From positions 1,488,001 to 1,552,000 of the forward strand of contig CP091737.1 in NCBI GenBank assembly GCA_022010055.1: 64,000 nt of DNA, read 5' to 3'. The notes below the pieces were generated by a model that saw only the letters and a list, made by a program, of their open reading frames with translations, had not been told where the DNA came from and ran no database searches. The stretch is from Treponema sp. Lineage in GTDB: Bacteria; Spirochaetota; Spirochaetia; Treponematales; Treponemataceae. A program made the position numbers and the translations under genes. Of this stretch, positions 1-9,385 are shown in pieces (position 1 is the first letter of the stretch; the number at the start of each line of letters is the position of its first letter).

Positions 1-2050
1 AAGGAATCATTTGCCGCCGCCCTTGCCTCGTCAAATTTCCGCTGGCGGAACAATTTCTGAGCGGTCTCGTATTTTTGTCGCCTTCAAGAATGTTTTTATC
101 TGAATTTTTTATAAGAGAATTCGCCTCGGCAAGAGATTTTTTTATTTCATCATAAATTGAATCAAGTCTTGAAATGCTTGATTTTATAGAGACAATTGAA
201 TTCTCGCAGTTTTTTTCATAGGGCGCAGATATTTTTTCAAGCCCGTAATAAAGAGTTTTTTTTCCGTCCGCTATAAACTTTTCCAGCGCAGAAATCTCCC
301 GGGCCGCAGCCCTTGAAAACCGCCGCTTCATTCCGTCTGCGACAGTTCCAGCCAGATTCTGCAAAATCTTTTCCTGGGATTCAAAAGCGTCGTTTTCATA
401 CTGAACGCCGGCAAGCGAATAGAACTCCGCTCCCCTTCCGTACAGCCCGCCGATAATTTCAAAACAGTAATCGTTCAGCGCAAAAATATATTCACCGCAG
501 GTTTCGCCGATTTTTTCCCACACAAGAATTTTATCTTCAATCTGAATTCCATCGGTCTGTTTTTGCGGCAAGACATTTTCCGCCGCAAAAGAATTCTGCT
601 TTTCAAGCAGAGTCCTGTACTTTTCGCTCCAGTCAGATTTTTCAGGAGAATTGGCGGCCACCTGATTTTTTACAGAATTGATTTCGGCCGCGACCTCCAG
701 CAAAGACTGAATGTATGAATCTCCAGAAAGCGCAGAATCTCCCGGATTTTCAGGTTGCTTTATTTCATCTGCGGACGCTTTTATTTCTGCAATTTTTATC
801 GCCTCGTCAACAAAATTTCCTGAATAAAGCGCCAGGTTTTCAAGATATTCAACGGAAATGTCAAAATTAGGAAACGGAGCCTGATTTCCGTTCCCGGTGC
901 GATTCATTAGAAGCGAATACAGACTATTTATTTCCCGGGCTTTTTTTCCGATTTCTCCGATTTTCAGAAGCTCAGATTTTTCAGGAAGGGTTTTGCTCTG
1001 CCTGAAATTCTGCACGGAACTCCTTTCGGCAAAACGAACTGCAAGCCTGTTCAAAACCTCAGTAAAAGAGGATTTCATCATTTCAACATTTACGTTAAAA
1101 GCCCCGTCTATCGCGCCAAGAATTCCATGGTCCGCGCCGGAAATCTCCGACCATCCGAAAACCGTTCCGCACGCGAGTCCGGGATATTCTTTTCCGTGGC
1201 CGGCAGAATTTTCGTCTTCACCAGTTTTTTTAGATTTTATGTTTTTTTCCGCAAGCTTCTTTACCGCCACGGAACTTCTTTCCATGGCAAATCCGCTTTC
1301 CGCAACGGAATTTCTTAGCGAAGCGTATTCTGAAAAAACGTTCCTTACGTTCTGCGCCGCAGACTGCAAAGCCGCGGTGTTTTCAGAATCAAGGGCTTTT
1401 ACACAAGATGAACGGGCGTTTTCAAGCCTTGCAAGAATTCCGTCAAAAAGCTCAAGATTTTTTTTAATTTCCTTTATTTCAGAATCGATTTCTGCGCTGG
1501 CTTTTTCTTTTCCGAACTCGGCAATAAAATTTTCATGCAGGATTTCAAATCCTTCAGCGGCCTTTCTAACCGCTTCGGAAAAATTTCCGGTCTGGACAAG
1601 CCTTGCGGTCTTATTTTGAATCGCGCTGTACTGCCGGATTGAAGCAAGATAGTTCGTGTCCTTTACAATATCAAGCCGGCGGTCGTTCGGGTTGAATTCC
1701 AAGGCTAGAATTTGCTGCGTAATCCGCTTGATTCTTTCGTCAACAATCTCAGTATCTTCATCGGAGCTGTTTTTAATCAATTCAACAAGTTCGTTTGCAA
1801 GCTCGGAATACAATTTCCGGGAACTCATGATTTTTCTGTAACGCCGCTGGACAGCATCAAATTCCGCCGGATTTTCATCAAGATATTTATTCAGCTCAAC
1901 AAGAGCCTGCTGAAAATTCCGTTCATTCGGGTCGTCTATAATTCTGTCTATTTCACGCAGCGGCATTGCCTTTTCCTGAGAAAAAAATGACTTTGCAAGG
2001 AATGAGAAAATCGCTATAAATAATGCCAGATTTTTTTGTTTTCGCATCAT
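1..2050 (-). CDS. Large secreted coiled-coil/TPR-like protein, 3' end off the left edge
   Basis: An open minus-strand frame runs from an ATG-ATG pair (2050/2047) to the window edge. The N-terminus is a signal peptide (basic MRKQ, hydrophobic stretch, then FFSQE). The remainder is helical, charged and rich in Glu/Lys, as in long periplasmic coiled-coil or TPR proteins. Near 78-86 the frame probably slips by one base: past that point the alternative frame reads YETAQKLFRQRKFDEARAAA, a typical TPR-like helix pair, whereas the unshifted frame gives unlikely sequence. It is divergent from the UPF0164 gene at 2163. I do not recognise a specific family; function unknown. Confidence 0.72.
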   Translation of the reverse strand, partial: MMRKQKNLALFIAIFSFLAKSFFSQEKAMPLREIDRIIDDPNERNFQQALVELNKYLDENPAEFDAVQRRYRKIMSSRKLYSELANELVELIKNSSDEDTEIVDERIKRITQQILALEFNPNDRRLDIVKDTNYLASIRQYSAIQNKTARLVQTGNFSEAVRKAAEGFEILHENFIAEFGKEKASAEIDSEIKEIKKNLELFDGILARLENARSSCVKALDSENTAALQSAAQNVRNVFSEYASLRNSVAESGFAMERSSVAVKKLAEKNIKSKKTGEDENSAGHGKEYPGLACGTVFGWSEISGADHGILGAIDGAFNVNVEMMKSSFTEVLNRLAVRFAERSSVQNFRQSKTLPEKSELLKIGEIGKKAREINSLYSLLMNRTGNGNQAPFPNFDISVEYLENLALYSGNFVDEAIKIAEIKASADEIKQPENPGDSALSGDSYIQSLLEVAAEINSVKNQVAANSPEKSDWSEKYRTLLEKQNSFAAENVLPQKQTDGIQIEDKILVWEKIGETCGEYIFALNDYCFEIIGGLYGRGAEFYSLAGVQYENDAFESQEKILQNLAGTVADGMKRRFSRAAAREISALEKFIADGKKTLYYGLEKISAPYEKNCENSIVSIKSSISRLDSIYDEIKKSLAEANSLIKNSDKNILEGDKNTRPLRNCSASGNLTRQGRRQMIP

Positions 2051-2162
2051 AAAAAAAGTACATTGCAAAAATGCAAATGTCCACAATTTCTTTTTCGGTA
2101 TATATTCTAATGAGTTAAGAAAAAAAAACCGAACAATAAATAATGTCGTATAATTTAACAAG

Positions 2163-3455
2163 ATGAAAAAAAACGGTTCGCTTATTTTTATAGTTTTGGC
2201 AGTTTTCTCATTTTTTGCGCAAAAGAAACTTTTTGCCCTTGACTACACCGAAATTTCTTCATCGCTTGCTAATTTCTTTGATTCCCTTTACGGCGAAAAT
2301 GAAGGAACAACCGGATTCCGTTCACTTTTAATTCCTCTTGGCGGACGTTCAGAAAGCATGGGCTCGGCGTACACAGGAATCGCAAACGACGTCAGCTTTA
2401 TTGACTACAACCCGGCGGTTTCCTGCATTTTAAACGAAACGGAAATTTCTTTTTTCCACAATTCGTGGATTGCAGACTCAAGCATGGAAACGCTGGCTTT
2501 TACAACAAGGTTCGGCAATCTTGGAGTCGGCGGAAAAATTTCCTGTTTTTACGTTCCGTTCACGGAATACGACTCGTTCGGCTCAAGGATAGCCGGAAAT
2601 TATTATTCTGAGACAACAGGTTGCGCAAATTTTTCGTACAATTTTTTTTCAGGCTATAATTTCAAAGGGCTTGCCGCGGGAATAAATTTAAAAGCGGCGT
2701 GGCGTTCCGTTCCAGATTACGCGGATGACACCACCGGCGATATTATTTCCGGCTCCGGGCTTGAACAGTCCGCGCTTGCATTGATGGCGGATATCGGAAT
2801 AATGCTTCAGTTCAACGCGGCAAAATACTTTGTCTCTGAAGATGCAAACTTAAAAATTGGATTCAGCCTTACGAATTTGGGAGCGGCAATAACAGGATTT
2901 TCAGACGGCGAGGTTATAAAAGACGACCCCCTGCCTTCCACAGCAGGAATAGGAATTTCATACAATTTTCTGCGCCCTGTAACAGTTTCGCTTGACTTCA
3001 GGCAGCCGGTAAACCTTCAGAATTTTTCCGAGTACCAGATGTTCTATGCCGGGACAGGAATTTCCGTGCGGATTACAAAATTCTTTTCAATCCTGGGCGG
3101 ATTCCAGATAAAGGGAGCAAATCCCCGCTTCAGCCTGGGCGGAGAGGCGCTAGTTTCAAAACTGAAGCTGAACGCAAATTACACGCTTGATTTAACATCA
3201 TCCCTGAATCCATTGAACCGGTTCAGCATTTCGGCAGGACTTCTTCTGGGAGACAAAGGCCGAGACGAAAAGCGGGAAAAAGTAAGAAAACTCTACAACG
3301 AAGGCATTTATTTCTTTGCAAAGAAAGACTACAAAAAAGCAATTGAAATCTGGCGGGATGTATTAAAAATCGACAGAAATTTTGACCCGGCAAAAAGCGG
3401 TATAAAAACTGCGGAAAGCTACAGCGAAATGCTTAAAAATATGGAAAACCTTTAG
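2163..3455 (+). CDS. UPF0164 family outer-membrane protein with C-terminal TPR-like tail
   Basis: 430 residues with a signal peptide (about residues 1-26, cleavage near FALDY). The segment LLIPLGGRSESMGSAYTG followed by an NPA motif is characteristic of the UPF0164/PorV-like family, which is expanded in treponemes and thought to form FadL-like beta-barrels. Alternating Gly/aromatic strands run to about residue 365. The last ~55 residues form a TPR-like helix pair (LYNEGIYFFAKKDYKKAIEI). No Shine-Dalgarno is visible. A TATAAT box (2149-2154) ends 8 nt before the ATG, implying an almost leaderless transcript, but the -35 is weak. Ligand is not predictable from sequence. Confidence 0.85.
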   Translation: MKKNGSLIFIVLAVFSFFAQKKLFALDYTEISSSLANFFDSLYGENEGTTGFRSLLIPLGGRSESMGSAYTGIANDVSFIDYNPAVSCILNETEISFFHNSWIADSSMETLAFTTRFGNLGVGGKISCFYVPFTEYDSFGSRIAGNYYSETTGCANFSYNFFSGYNFKGLAAGINLKAAWRSVPDYADDTTGDIISGSGLEQSALALMADIGIMLQFNAAKYFVSEDANLKIGFSLTNLGAAITGFSDGEVIKDDPLPSTAGIGISYNFLRPVTVSLDFRQPVNLQNFSEYQMFYAGTGISVRITKFFSILGGFQIKGANPRFSLGGEALVSKLKLNANYTLDLTSSLNPLNRFSISAGLLLGDKGRDEKREKVRKLYNEGIYFFAKKDYKKAIEIWRDVLKIDRNFDPAKSGIKTAESYSEMLKNMENL

Positions 3456-3553
3456 TCCGCACATAAATAGCGCAAGACCTAGAATGAACGCCACGCGGCA
3501 CAGCCAACGGAACTTTTCTATCGCCAGAACCGAAACGGACAAGGACGCGCAAA

Positions 3554-5169
3554 CTATATTTTCTTGCTGAAAATCCTGTAGTTTATCCAGGGAAAAATCT
3601 GGTGCTTTTCTTCAAGGTTTGTAAGCCATTCCGTGCTTACCGTGTTTGAACCCAGAGCATCAAAAACCGCCGTAAAATCGTTTATGCTCTGCTTAAAACG
3701 CATTTCGGCATATTCAGGAAAAACTCCGTTCTGAATCATTTTTGCCCAGCCGCTGCTCTGCGCAAACATAAGCTCCTTTGCCCCAAGGTTCAAGAGCCTT
3801 GCCTTCAGACCTGTATCCGCAGGAAACCTGTCCGCCAGATCAACCATGCGCTCGCTCGCCTTCCGCACAAATTTCATCATCCAGCTGTTTTTGCTGGAAA
3901 GCAGATCCTCTCCATATCCTACGCCGCTTGAAGAACCGTAATACGGCTGAATGCGCTGAAGCTCAAAAGGATTTTTCGCGATATTTTTAGGAAATTCCAA
4001 ATCAACGCCGGCTTCTGTAAATTTTCTGCACACCTGCTCAATCCAGTCAACGCTTTCAAACCATTTTTCGCCAAGCCGGGTAACATTCACGGAAACAACA
4101 AGAGAAACTTCATCTGAATCCGGAAGCAATTTTTCAGCCTGCACAAGTTTTTCTGTCTTTTTAGAAACAAAATCCTCCGCATCCTTCAATACCTGCTCCT
4201 TTGCAGCCTGCGCAGAATAAACATTTTCCGTTTCAAACGGATTTGTCGCAGCCGAGCCGGAATCCACACCTTTGCTCCAATATTTATATCCAATTGAATA
4301 TCGCGCAGTTCCTTTTTTTACAAAAGATTCAATTTCATCTGACGGAAGAGAAAAAATCACATCGCAGTTTTCAGAACGGTACACGGAATTCTCAGAATAT
4401 CCTTCCTCGCCCATAATCTCGCCGTCTGAAAAACCGTCACGGCCGAACGCAACAAGAGCATTTGTGAACCTTGCAGGAGAAAAAATCCCTTTCTTAGGCT
4501 CGATTTCGCTGAAAAGAAAACTATGCGCATCCAGAACAGTGTAGTTCATTCCGTAAGCGCGCAGAACTTTTTCAACGCCATCGTAATATCCAAGTTCAGG
4601 CAGCCAAAAGCCGTCTGGAACTTCGCCGAAAAAACTTCTGTAGGCAAAAATTCCGGCCTCAACCTGGGCGGCCATAACTTCATACATATCGTTGTAGAAC
4701 GGAAGAAAAATATCGGTTGCGCAAGTCGCAAGAATCTCAACAAAACCTTTTTTTCTGAATTCCGCGATTTTTTTCACAAGGCGGCGGCCAAGCCGTTCAA
4801 AATTCGCCTTATCACCCTCTGCTTTTTCAAGACAACTTTTTACCGCTTCCAGGAGTTTTTCGTATGACTTTACGCGCTCCAGCTCTTTTTTTCCAAATTC
4901 AATTTTTTTATCAAGCCATTCAATATACTGGGTCTGAATTTCTGAATCTTCAAGAAGAGTACAAAGAACCGGGTAAGAACAAGCGCGATTTTTACCGGCA
5001 GTTTTTCCGCCTCAAATTTTTCCAGCATAAGAACAAGCGGAATGTAAACGTTTGAAATTGATTCAAACAGATAGCTTTGCTCTCCGGCGTAAAGGGCAGC
5101 CTCTTCTCCGGTATGTTTTATATATTCCTGATTTGTATTAAGGATAAGAAGTAATTTCTTTTGTGCCAT
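3554..5169 (-). CDS. GH57-family alpha-glucan enzyme (branching enzyme/DUF1957-like), frameshifted
   Basis: Two frames form one protein: residues 1-~65 from ATG 5169 (MAQKKLLLILNTNQEYI), then a slip near 4968-4973 where a C is missing from a short C run, restoring PVLCTLLEDSEIQTQYIEWL and continuing to 3554. The motif FWLPELGY around residue 190 matches the GH57 nucleophile region. The C-terminal part is helical, as in the DUF1957/branching-enzyme branch of GH57. Likely role: cytosolic glycogen (alpha-1,4-glucan) branching or hydrolysis. A Shine-Dalgarno (AGGAAA) precedes the ATG. It follows the DUF4912 gene by 26 nt in the same operon. An alpha-amylase-like activity is the alternative. Confidence 0.8.
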
Positions 5170-5195
5170 TTATTTTTCCTGTCGAATTCCACAAA

Positions 5196-5864
5196 CTATG
5201 AAAAAGATTCACGGTGGTTTTTGTAATGCTCAAGCAGAAGTTCGTTCATGCCGGAAAGTTTCATTATTTCAGACACATTTTCCATCTTTCCAGGCTGAAG
5301 GAGCGCAAAACGTTCGCAGCCCCTGGGTTTTTCAAGAACCCTGGAAGATGCAAGAATGTCTACAAAATTATCAAGATTAAAAAGAAGATCAACCCGGAAA
5401 AATTTCTTATTCTGCGGAAGAAGAACATACTGTCCGTTGTCTTCTTTGGAAATCTGAATGTCAAAGAATTCGTCCGGCTTAACCTGGTCTTTTTCTGAAA
5501 AAGAATTCACGCGAATACGCATCTGGCTTACAAAAGCTTTTTCAAGCGAAATTCTGTCGGAACCGCTTATATTCCAATAGACGAATGCCCACGCGGGATT
5601 CCTAAGGACAATCCCCACTTCAGTCTGGTTATATGCGCGCGGAACGAGCTCCTCTTCTTTTTCGGGCTCAACTTCGTCATCGGTAATAATCATATCGTCT
5701 TTTTCAATTTTTTCTAAATCTTCATAGACTTCAAGAATTTCTTCTATAAGAAAGTTACGGTTAAAATCCGAAGGAACATCTATACCTTCATCATCAGCAA
5801 TTTTTATAAGCTCTGAAAATGAAAGTGTTTCCAAATAGGCGCGGTTAAGCACAATGTTTTCCAT
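5196..5864 (-). CDS. DUF4912 domain protein
   Basis: 222 residues, intact. Residues 1-40 resemble a small SAP/Rho-N-like helix pair (LSFSELIKIADDEGIDVPSD). The middle carries the DUF4912 signature, NPAWAFVYWNIS near residue 90, in a beta-rich domain often described as carbohydrate- or protein-binding. It lies immediately upstream of the GH57 gene in one transcript, which suggests a role in glucan metabolism (inference). A near-consensus promoter (TTGACT, 17 bp, GATTAT) ends 6 nt before the ATG, so the mRNA should begin at the start codon; there is no Shine-Dalgarno. Confidence 0.85.
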   Translation of the reverse strand: MENIVLNRAYLETLSFSELIKIADDEGIDVPSDFNRNFLIEEILEVYEDLEKIEKDDMIITDDEVEPEKEEELVPRAYNQTEVGIVLRNPAWAFVYWNISGSDRISLEKAFVSQMRIRVNSFSEKDQVKPDEFFDIQISKEDNGQYVLLPQNKKFFRVDLLFNLDNFVDILASSRVLEKPRGCERFALLQPGKMENVSEIMKLSGMNELLLEHYKNHRESFS

Positions 5865-5870
5865 AAAATA

Positions 5871-5899
5871 ATAATCTAAAAAATCCCGATATTAGTCAA
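5871..5899 (-). promoter_or_regulatory. Leaderless-type promoter of the DUF4912-GH57 operon
   Basis: On the minus strand: TTGACT (5899-5894), 17-bp spacer, GATTAT (5876-5871), then 6 nt to the ATG at 5864. The expected transcription start coincides with the A of the ATG. Confidence 0.65.
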
Positions 5900-5976
5900 G
5901 CAAGAAAAATTTTATCTTTCCGGAAAGAAGGGGCGCAAGGGTTGAAAAACCGCGGCAATTATGTTATTAAAACTCT

Positions 5977-6696
5977 ATGAGGGTTTACGTTTTTTCACTT
6001 CCGAAGAATTTAGCGCGCGCAAAAAAAATCCATGATTTTTTAGAGCTAAAAGGACATTCCGCAAAACTTTTTGATTCCGACTCGCGCTTTTTTAACTGCG
6101 TCTACAAAAAGGAAGATTTGCCTGATTTTATTGTCTACGACTATTTCCTGTTCAACCACAATCTTTTTAACATCTACACTTTTATGAAAGGCGAATGCTG
6201 CCTGATCCCTCTGCTGTTTTTCAACGACCCTACGCCTCATTCCGGAATAACAGAGTTTTTTTTCAAAAACCTGCTGAATTCTATCCATTCGGAAAAAAAG
6301 CTGGACTGGAAAAAGTACGGAAAAATCGTCTCGGAACTTGCAGAAGCCGTCGACCTTAGCAAAAACACAGTTCCTTCAATAAACAGACCGCCGGAAACAG
6401 CACCGACAGGAGCAAGACCGGAAGAAAAGAATGTTGAAACAAAAGAAAATCCACTGCACATCACAAGAAAACTTTCCGGAATAAATCTTACAATATTCAA
6501 GAAACTTTTTAACAACCTGAACAGCTGCGTTCCGCTGGAAGAACTTCAGCATTCAGAGGAACTTGACAAGAACTTAAAGGAAACGACAATTTTCTGCACA
6601 ATTTCAAAAATAAGAAAAACGCTGAAAGCGGTGGACGAAGATTCATTTGAAATCCTGAAAAATTCAAACGGCTACACAATGATTTCCAGATATTAA
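5977..6696 (+). CDS. Divergent response-regulator-like protein with C-terminal winged helix
   Basis: 239 residues, intact. Residues ~1-115 look like a degenerate receiver: an alternating beta/alpha pattern with an Asp in PDFIVYDYF at the position of the phospho-acceptor. The first beta strand (RVYVFSL) lacks the usual acidic pair. After a low-complexity linker (~120-160, Pro/Glu/Thr), the C-terminus resembles an OmpR/PhoB winged helix (ISKIRKTL, then FEILKNSNGYTM, like the recognition helix and wing). It is divergent from the DUF4912 operon and convergent with the radical SAM gene, overlapping it by 4 nt. No kinase lies nearby. It may be a pseudo-receiver; the target is unknown. Confidence 0.6.
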   Translation: MRVYVFSLPKNLARAKKIHDFLELKGHSAKLFDSDSRFFNCVYKKEDLPDFIVYDYFLFNHNLFNIYTFMKGECCLIPLLFFNDPTPHSGITEFFFKNLLNSIHSEKKLDWKKYGKIVSELAEAVDLSKNTVPSINRPPETAPTGARPEEKNVETKENPLHITRKLSGINLTIFKKLFNNLNSCVPLEELQHSEELDKNLKETTIFCTISKIRKTLKAVDEDSFEILKNSNGYTMISRY

Positions 6697-7625
6697 CAGG
6701 AAATTCCCTGCACAATATTTTTTTCAGCAAAATATCTCATCATCGAGTTCAGAACATCGCGCTTGTTTCCCGTCCAGAGCGGCGCAACAAGGATTTTTTT
6801 AGAGCCGTCGCCGGTAAGCCGGTGAATCACAATGTCTTTTGGAATAATTTTCAGGGCATTTCCCAAAAGCTCAAAATATTCATTCTTTTCAAGGCATTTA
6901 AATGCTCCGCCGCGAAAATCTTTTGCAAGGTCAGTTCCTTCCAGCACATGAAGAATAGAAATCTTTATTCCGTCAATCCCTGATTCCAGAACATATCTAA
7001 CGGAATTCATCATATCTTCCGCAGTTTCCCCAGGAAGTCCAAAAATAAGATGCGCGACAACATGAATTTCCGGGGCTTTTTCTTTTATTCTTTTTACACA
7101 TTCGCAAAAAACAGAATTTTCATACATACGGCGCATATATCTTACAGACTCTTCTTTTGAAGACTGAAATCCAAGCTCCACGCTGAGATATTTTTTTTCG
7201 GAAAGCCCGGCAAGATATCCGAGCATTTTTTCAGAAATGCAATCCGGCCGCGTTCCGACAGAAAGTCCGGCTACATCTTCAAAACCGGTCGCAGCAATGT
7301 ATTTTTTTAGAAGAGAATCTTCATCGCCATAAGTCGATGTAAAATTCTGAAAATAGGCAATATACCGGATTTTTCTCCTGTCTTTTATTTTTGAAGACAC
7401 AAGGCGTTTCGCCTGCAAAACCTGTTGCTCCACGGATAAATTCCTGCTGGCGGCAAAATCTCCTGAACCGCTTGCGCTGCAAAAAATGCAACCGCCGTAA
7501 CCTTTAGTTCCGTCGCGGTTAGGGCATGTGCAGCCTGCGTCCAAACTGATTTTATATACTTTTGAGCCAAAAATTTCCTGATAATACTGATTCGCCGAAT
7601 AAAAATGGCCATTAGAAAATTTCAT
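6693..7625 (-). CDS. YhcC-like radical SAM protein (TIGR01212 family)
   Basis: 310 residues, intact. The N-terminus carries the family's cysteine cluster: C32 and C34 in GCTCPNRDG and C46/C49 in GCIFC, which bind the radical-SAM 4Fe-4S cluster. The central TIM-barrel motifs follow (SVGTRPDC, LSVELGFQS, VVAHLIFGLPGET). TIGR01212 proteins include E. coli YhcC; the substrate is not established. The start codon is only 6 nt downstream of the A/T tract of the tRNA-Arg terminator, with no Shine-Dalgarno, so expression must use read-through or a promoter overlapping the tRNA/terminator. Confidence 0.88.
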   Translation of the reverse strand: MKFSNGHFYSANQYYQEIFGSKVYKISLDAGCTCPNRDGTKGYGGCIFCSASGSGDFAASRNLSVEQQVLQAKRLVSSKIKDRRKIRYIAYFQNFTSTYGDEDSLLKKYIAATGFEDVAGLSVGTRPDCISEKMLGYLAGLSEKKYLSVELGFQSSKEESVRYMRRMYENSVFCECVKRIKEKAPEIHVVAHLIFGLPGETAEDMMNSVRYVLESGIDGIKISILHVLEGTDLAKDFRGGAFKCLEKNEYFELLGNALKIIPKDIVIHRLTGDGSKKILVAPLWTGNKRDVLNSMMRYFAEKNIVQGISC

Positions 7626-7630
7626 AATTT

Positions 7631-7658
7631 AAAACAAAAAAACCAGCCTTCCGGCTGG
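7631..7658 (-). terminator. Rho-independent terminator after tRNA-Arg
   Basis: On the minus strand a 6-bp GC stem (CCAGCC/GGCTGG at 7643-7658, 4-nt loop) is followed by TTTTTTTGTTTT. It starts 8 nt after the tRNA 3' end and ends just before the start of the radical SAM gene. Confidence 0.85.
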
Positions 7659-7665
7659 CATAATC

Positions 7666-7740
7666 TGATGCTTGCAAGGCTCGAACTTGCGACCTGCTGC
7701 TTAGAAGGCAGCTGCTCTAATCCAACTGAGCTAAAGCACC
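7666..7740 (-). tRNA. tRNA-Arg (TCT)
   Basis: A 75-nt cloverleaf reads on the minus strand: acceptor GGTGCTT/AAGCATC with discriminator A, D-stem GCTC/GAGC, anticodon stem GCTGC/GCAGC around loop CTTCTAA (anticodon TCT), 5-nt variable loop, and T-stem GCAAG/CTTGC with TTCGAGC. CCA is not encoded. Confidence 0.95.
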
Positions 7741-7841
7741 GTACGGTAACTAGTACTCATCTGTAAAAACAGTATAAATAATATATAGAAAAAATATTTT
7801 TTTTACAATAGCAAGCTGACAAAAATTATTTTCTGAACGAA

Positions 7842-8618
7842 TCAGTTATTTTCTTCAGAAGCATTAATAGCAACAGACCCAAGATAAAGAACGTTGCTGT
7901 AGTAATTTGTAAAAGAATTGTCACGGCCGACAGCAACCGCATAAAGCGTAACATAATATACATCATCTTTGCTGGCAGTTCCGTAATTCACATCATCTTC
8001 GCCGCTTTTCGGCTTGTCATAATCGCCGCTACTGTTTTTTCTTCCAAAATCAAAAGATTTAGTGCTGTCGTTACGCATTGGAACATACTTTTCGACATTG
8101 TTAATCACAATTTTTGCCCGGTAAGCATATTCATTCCATTCAGCACTCGACTGATCAGGCTCCTGATAATTTGTAAGACGTATAACAACTCTCTGGTTTG
8201 AACTTTCAGCAGGAATCAGCGGAGAAATATTCCTTTCATTTCCATTCATATCTTTAGTGCCAAGCTCCTGATAGCCATATGACTGCAACCGTGGAAAAGC
8301 CGAAGACGAATTTGTTGAGCTTGAAATAGAACTCACAGAAGAAATGTGGCTGTTCATTGTTGAATAGCTGTTGTAAATCTTATAATAAACAGCCGTGCCC
8401 AAATATTTCAAATTTTCATCAACCTTCTGATTTTCATTCGTATAAAAATCAAAATAAGCTTCAGTGTATGAAGCCGCATCACCGGAATCAGAAACAGTCG
8501 GATTCGTCTGACGCTGAAAAGGAGCATCCAAATAATAAAGCGTTTCAAGTCCGCAGCCAGGACATAAAAAAAGACAGATGCAAAAAATCGAAATATTAAA
8601 TAAATTCAACTTTTTCAT
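7842..8618 (-). CDS. Predicted lipoprotein, unknown function
   Basis: 258 residues, intact. Signal peptide 1-21 ends in a lipobox-like LCPGC, so Cys22 would be lipidated and the protein anchored in the periplasm or surface. The mature part is Ser/Asn/Tyr rich, with a Ser-rich stretch near residues 90-105 and no recognised domain. A Shine-Dalgarno (GGAAG) lies 9 nt upstream. It follows the TPR membrane gene by 35 nt and is probably co-transcribed with it. Confidence 0.8.
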   Translation of the reverse strand: MKKLNLFNISIFCICLFLCPGCGLETLYYLDAPFQRQTNPTVSDSGDAASYTEAYFDFYTNENQKVDENLKYLGTAVYYKIYNSYSTMNSHISSVSSISSSTNSSSAFPRLQSYGYQELGTKDMNGNERNISPLIPAESSNQRVVIRLTNYQEPDQSSAEWNEYAYRAKIVINNVEKYVPMRNDSTKSFDFGRKNSSGDYDKPKSGEDDVNYGTASKDDVYYVTLYAVAVGRDNSFTNYYSNVLYLGSVAINASEENN

Positions 8619-8653
8619 ATCTGTCTTCCGTTTAAATAATAAATTTATAAAAA

Positions 8654-9333
8654 CTACTCTTTATCAGCAAGCTCAAGACTAATAAGACGAGACTCCGCGA
8701 GTTTTGCCCATGAATCATTTGGAACAGAACCAACAAGCTCTGAATAAACTTCAACAGCGCCGGTCTTATCGCCCTTAGCTTCTTTTACACGTCCAAGGCT
8801 GAATTTTGCGTGGGCAATCTGATCAAAATCCTTGTATGAAACAGTTTTTTCATACGACTTTTCAGCGTCATCAAGATTTGAAGCATCTTCAAAGGCGGCT
8901 CCCGCATTAAAATAGCACAACGGAGCAGTATACGATTTTTTGCCTTTTTCTGCGGCGGCTGTCCAAAGAGCTGCAGCCTCGGCATAATTTTTCTGTGAAT
9001 ACTTTACTTCCGCAGAAAGCATATTAGCGCGGACTCCTACAACTCCGGATTTTTTATTATATAAATCCAAGTCCGACAGCGCCTTTACACGACGAACCTC
9101 AAGAGCCTCCTCTGAAAGTCCAGACGAATCTTTCGTAAGGTTATAGGCAATCGAATCAATATCTTCAAGTCCTTTTCCGTTCAGATTAGAAATAACAGAA
9201 AAACTGATTCCGTAACCCAAGATAAAAACTGCCAGCACAACAAGAACTACAAGTAGAATTTTGCGGTATGCCACAAAAAAATCCTGATAGTTTTTTTCTC
9301 CTGCTGTCGCTTTTTTTCAAATTGTGCTTTCAT
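8654..9333 (-). CDS. Membrane-anchored TPR protein, N-terminus frameshifted
   Basis: The body (from 9274) has one transmembrane segment (ILLVVLVVLAVFILGYGISF) and then TPR repeats (SQKNYAEAAALWTAAAEKG, NLDDAEKSYEKTVSY), like YfgM-type inner-membrane TPR proteins. The likely start is further upstream, at ATG 9333. It has a clear Shine-Dalgarno (GGAG, 7 nt) and encodes a basic cytoplasmic head (MKAQFEKKRQQEKK). One extra base in the seven-T run at 9291-9297 breaks the frame between this head and the membrane segment. Probable periplasmic scaffold; specific partner unknown. Confidence 0.75.
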
Positions 9334-9385
9334 TTATTTCTCCAAATAACAAAAGTTGCTTCTAAAAAAATATTTTTTTAGAAAC

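Noticed and set aside
897..1990. Plus-strand open frames opposite the first gene
   Set aside because: They are antisense to a long minus-strand frame with a clear signal peptide and helical protein; the plus translations are Ser/Phe-rich shadows.
7666..7740. An extra base in the tRNA anticodon stem
   Set aside because: On recounting the minus strand, the stem is a perfect GCTGC/GCAGC with a 7-nt loop.
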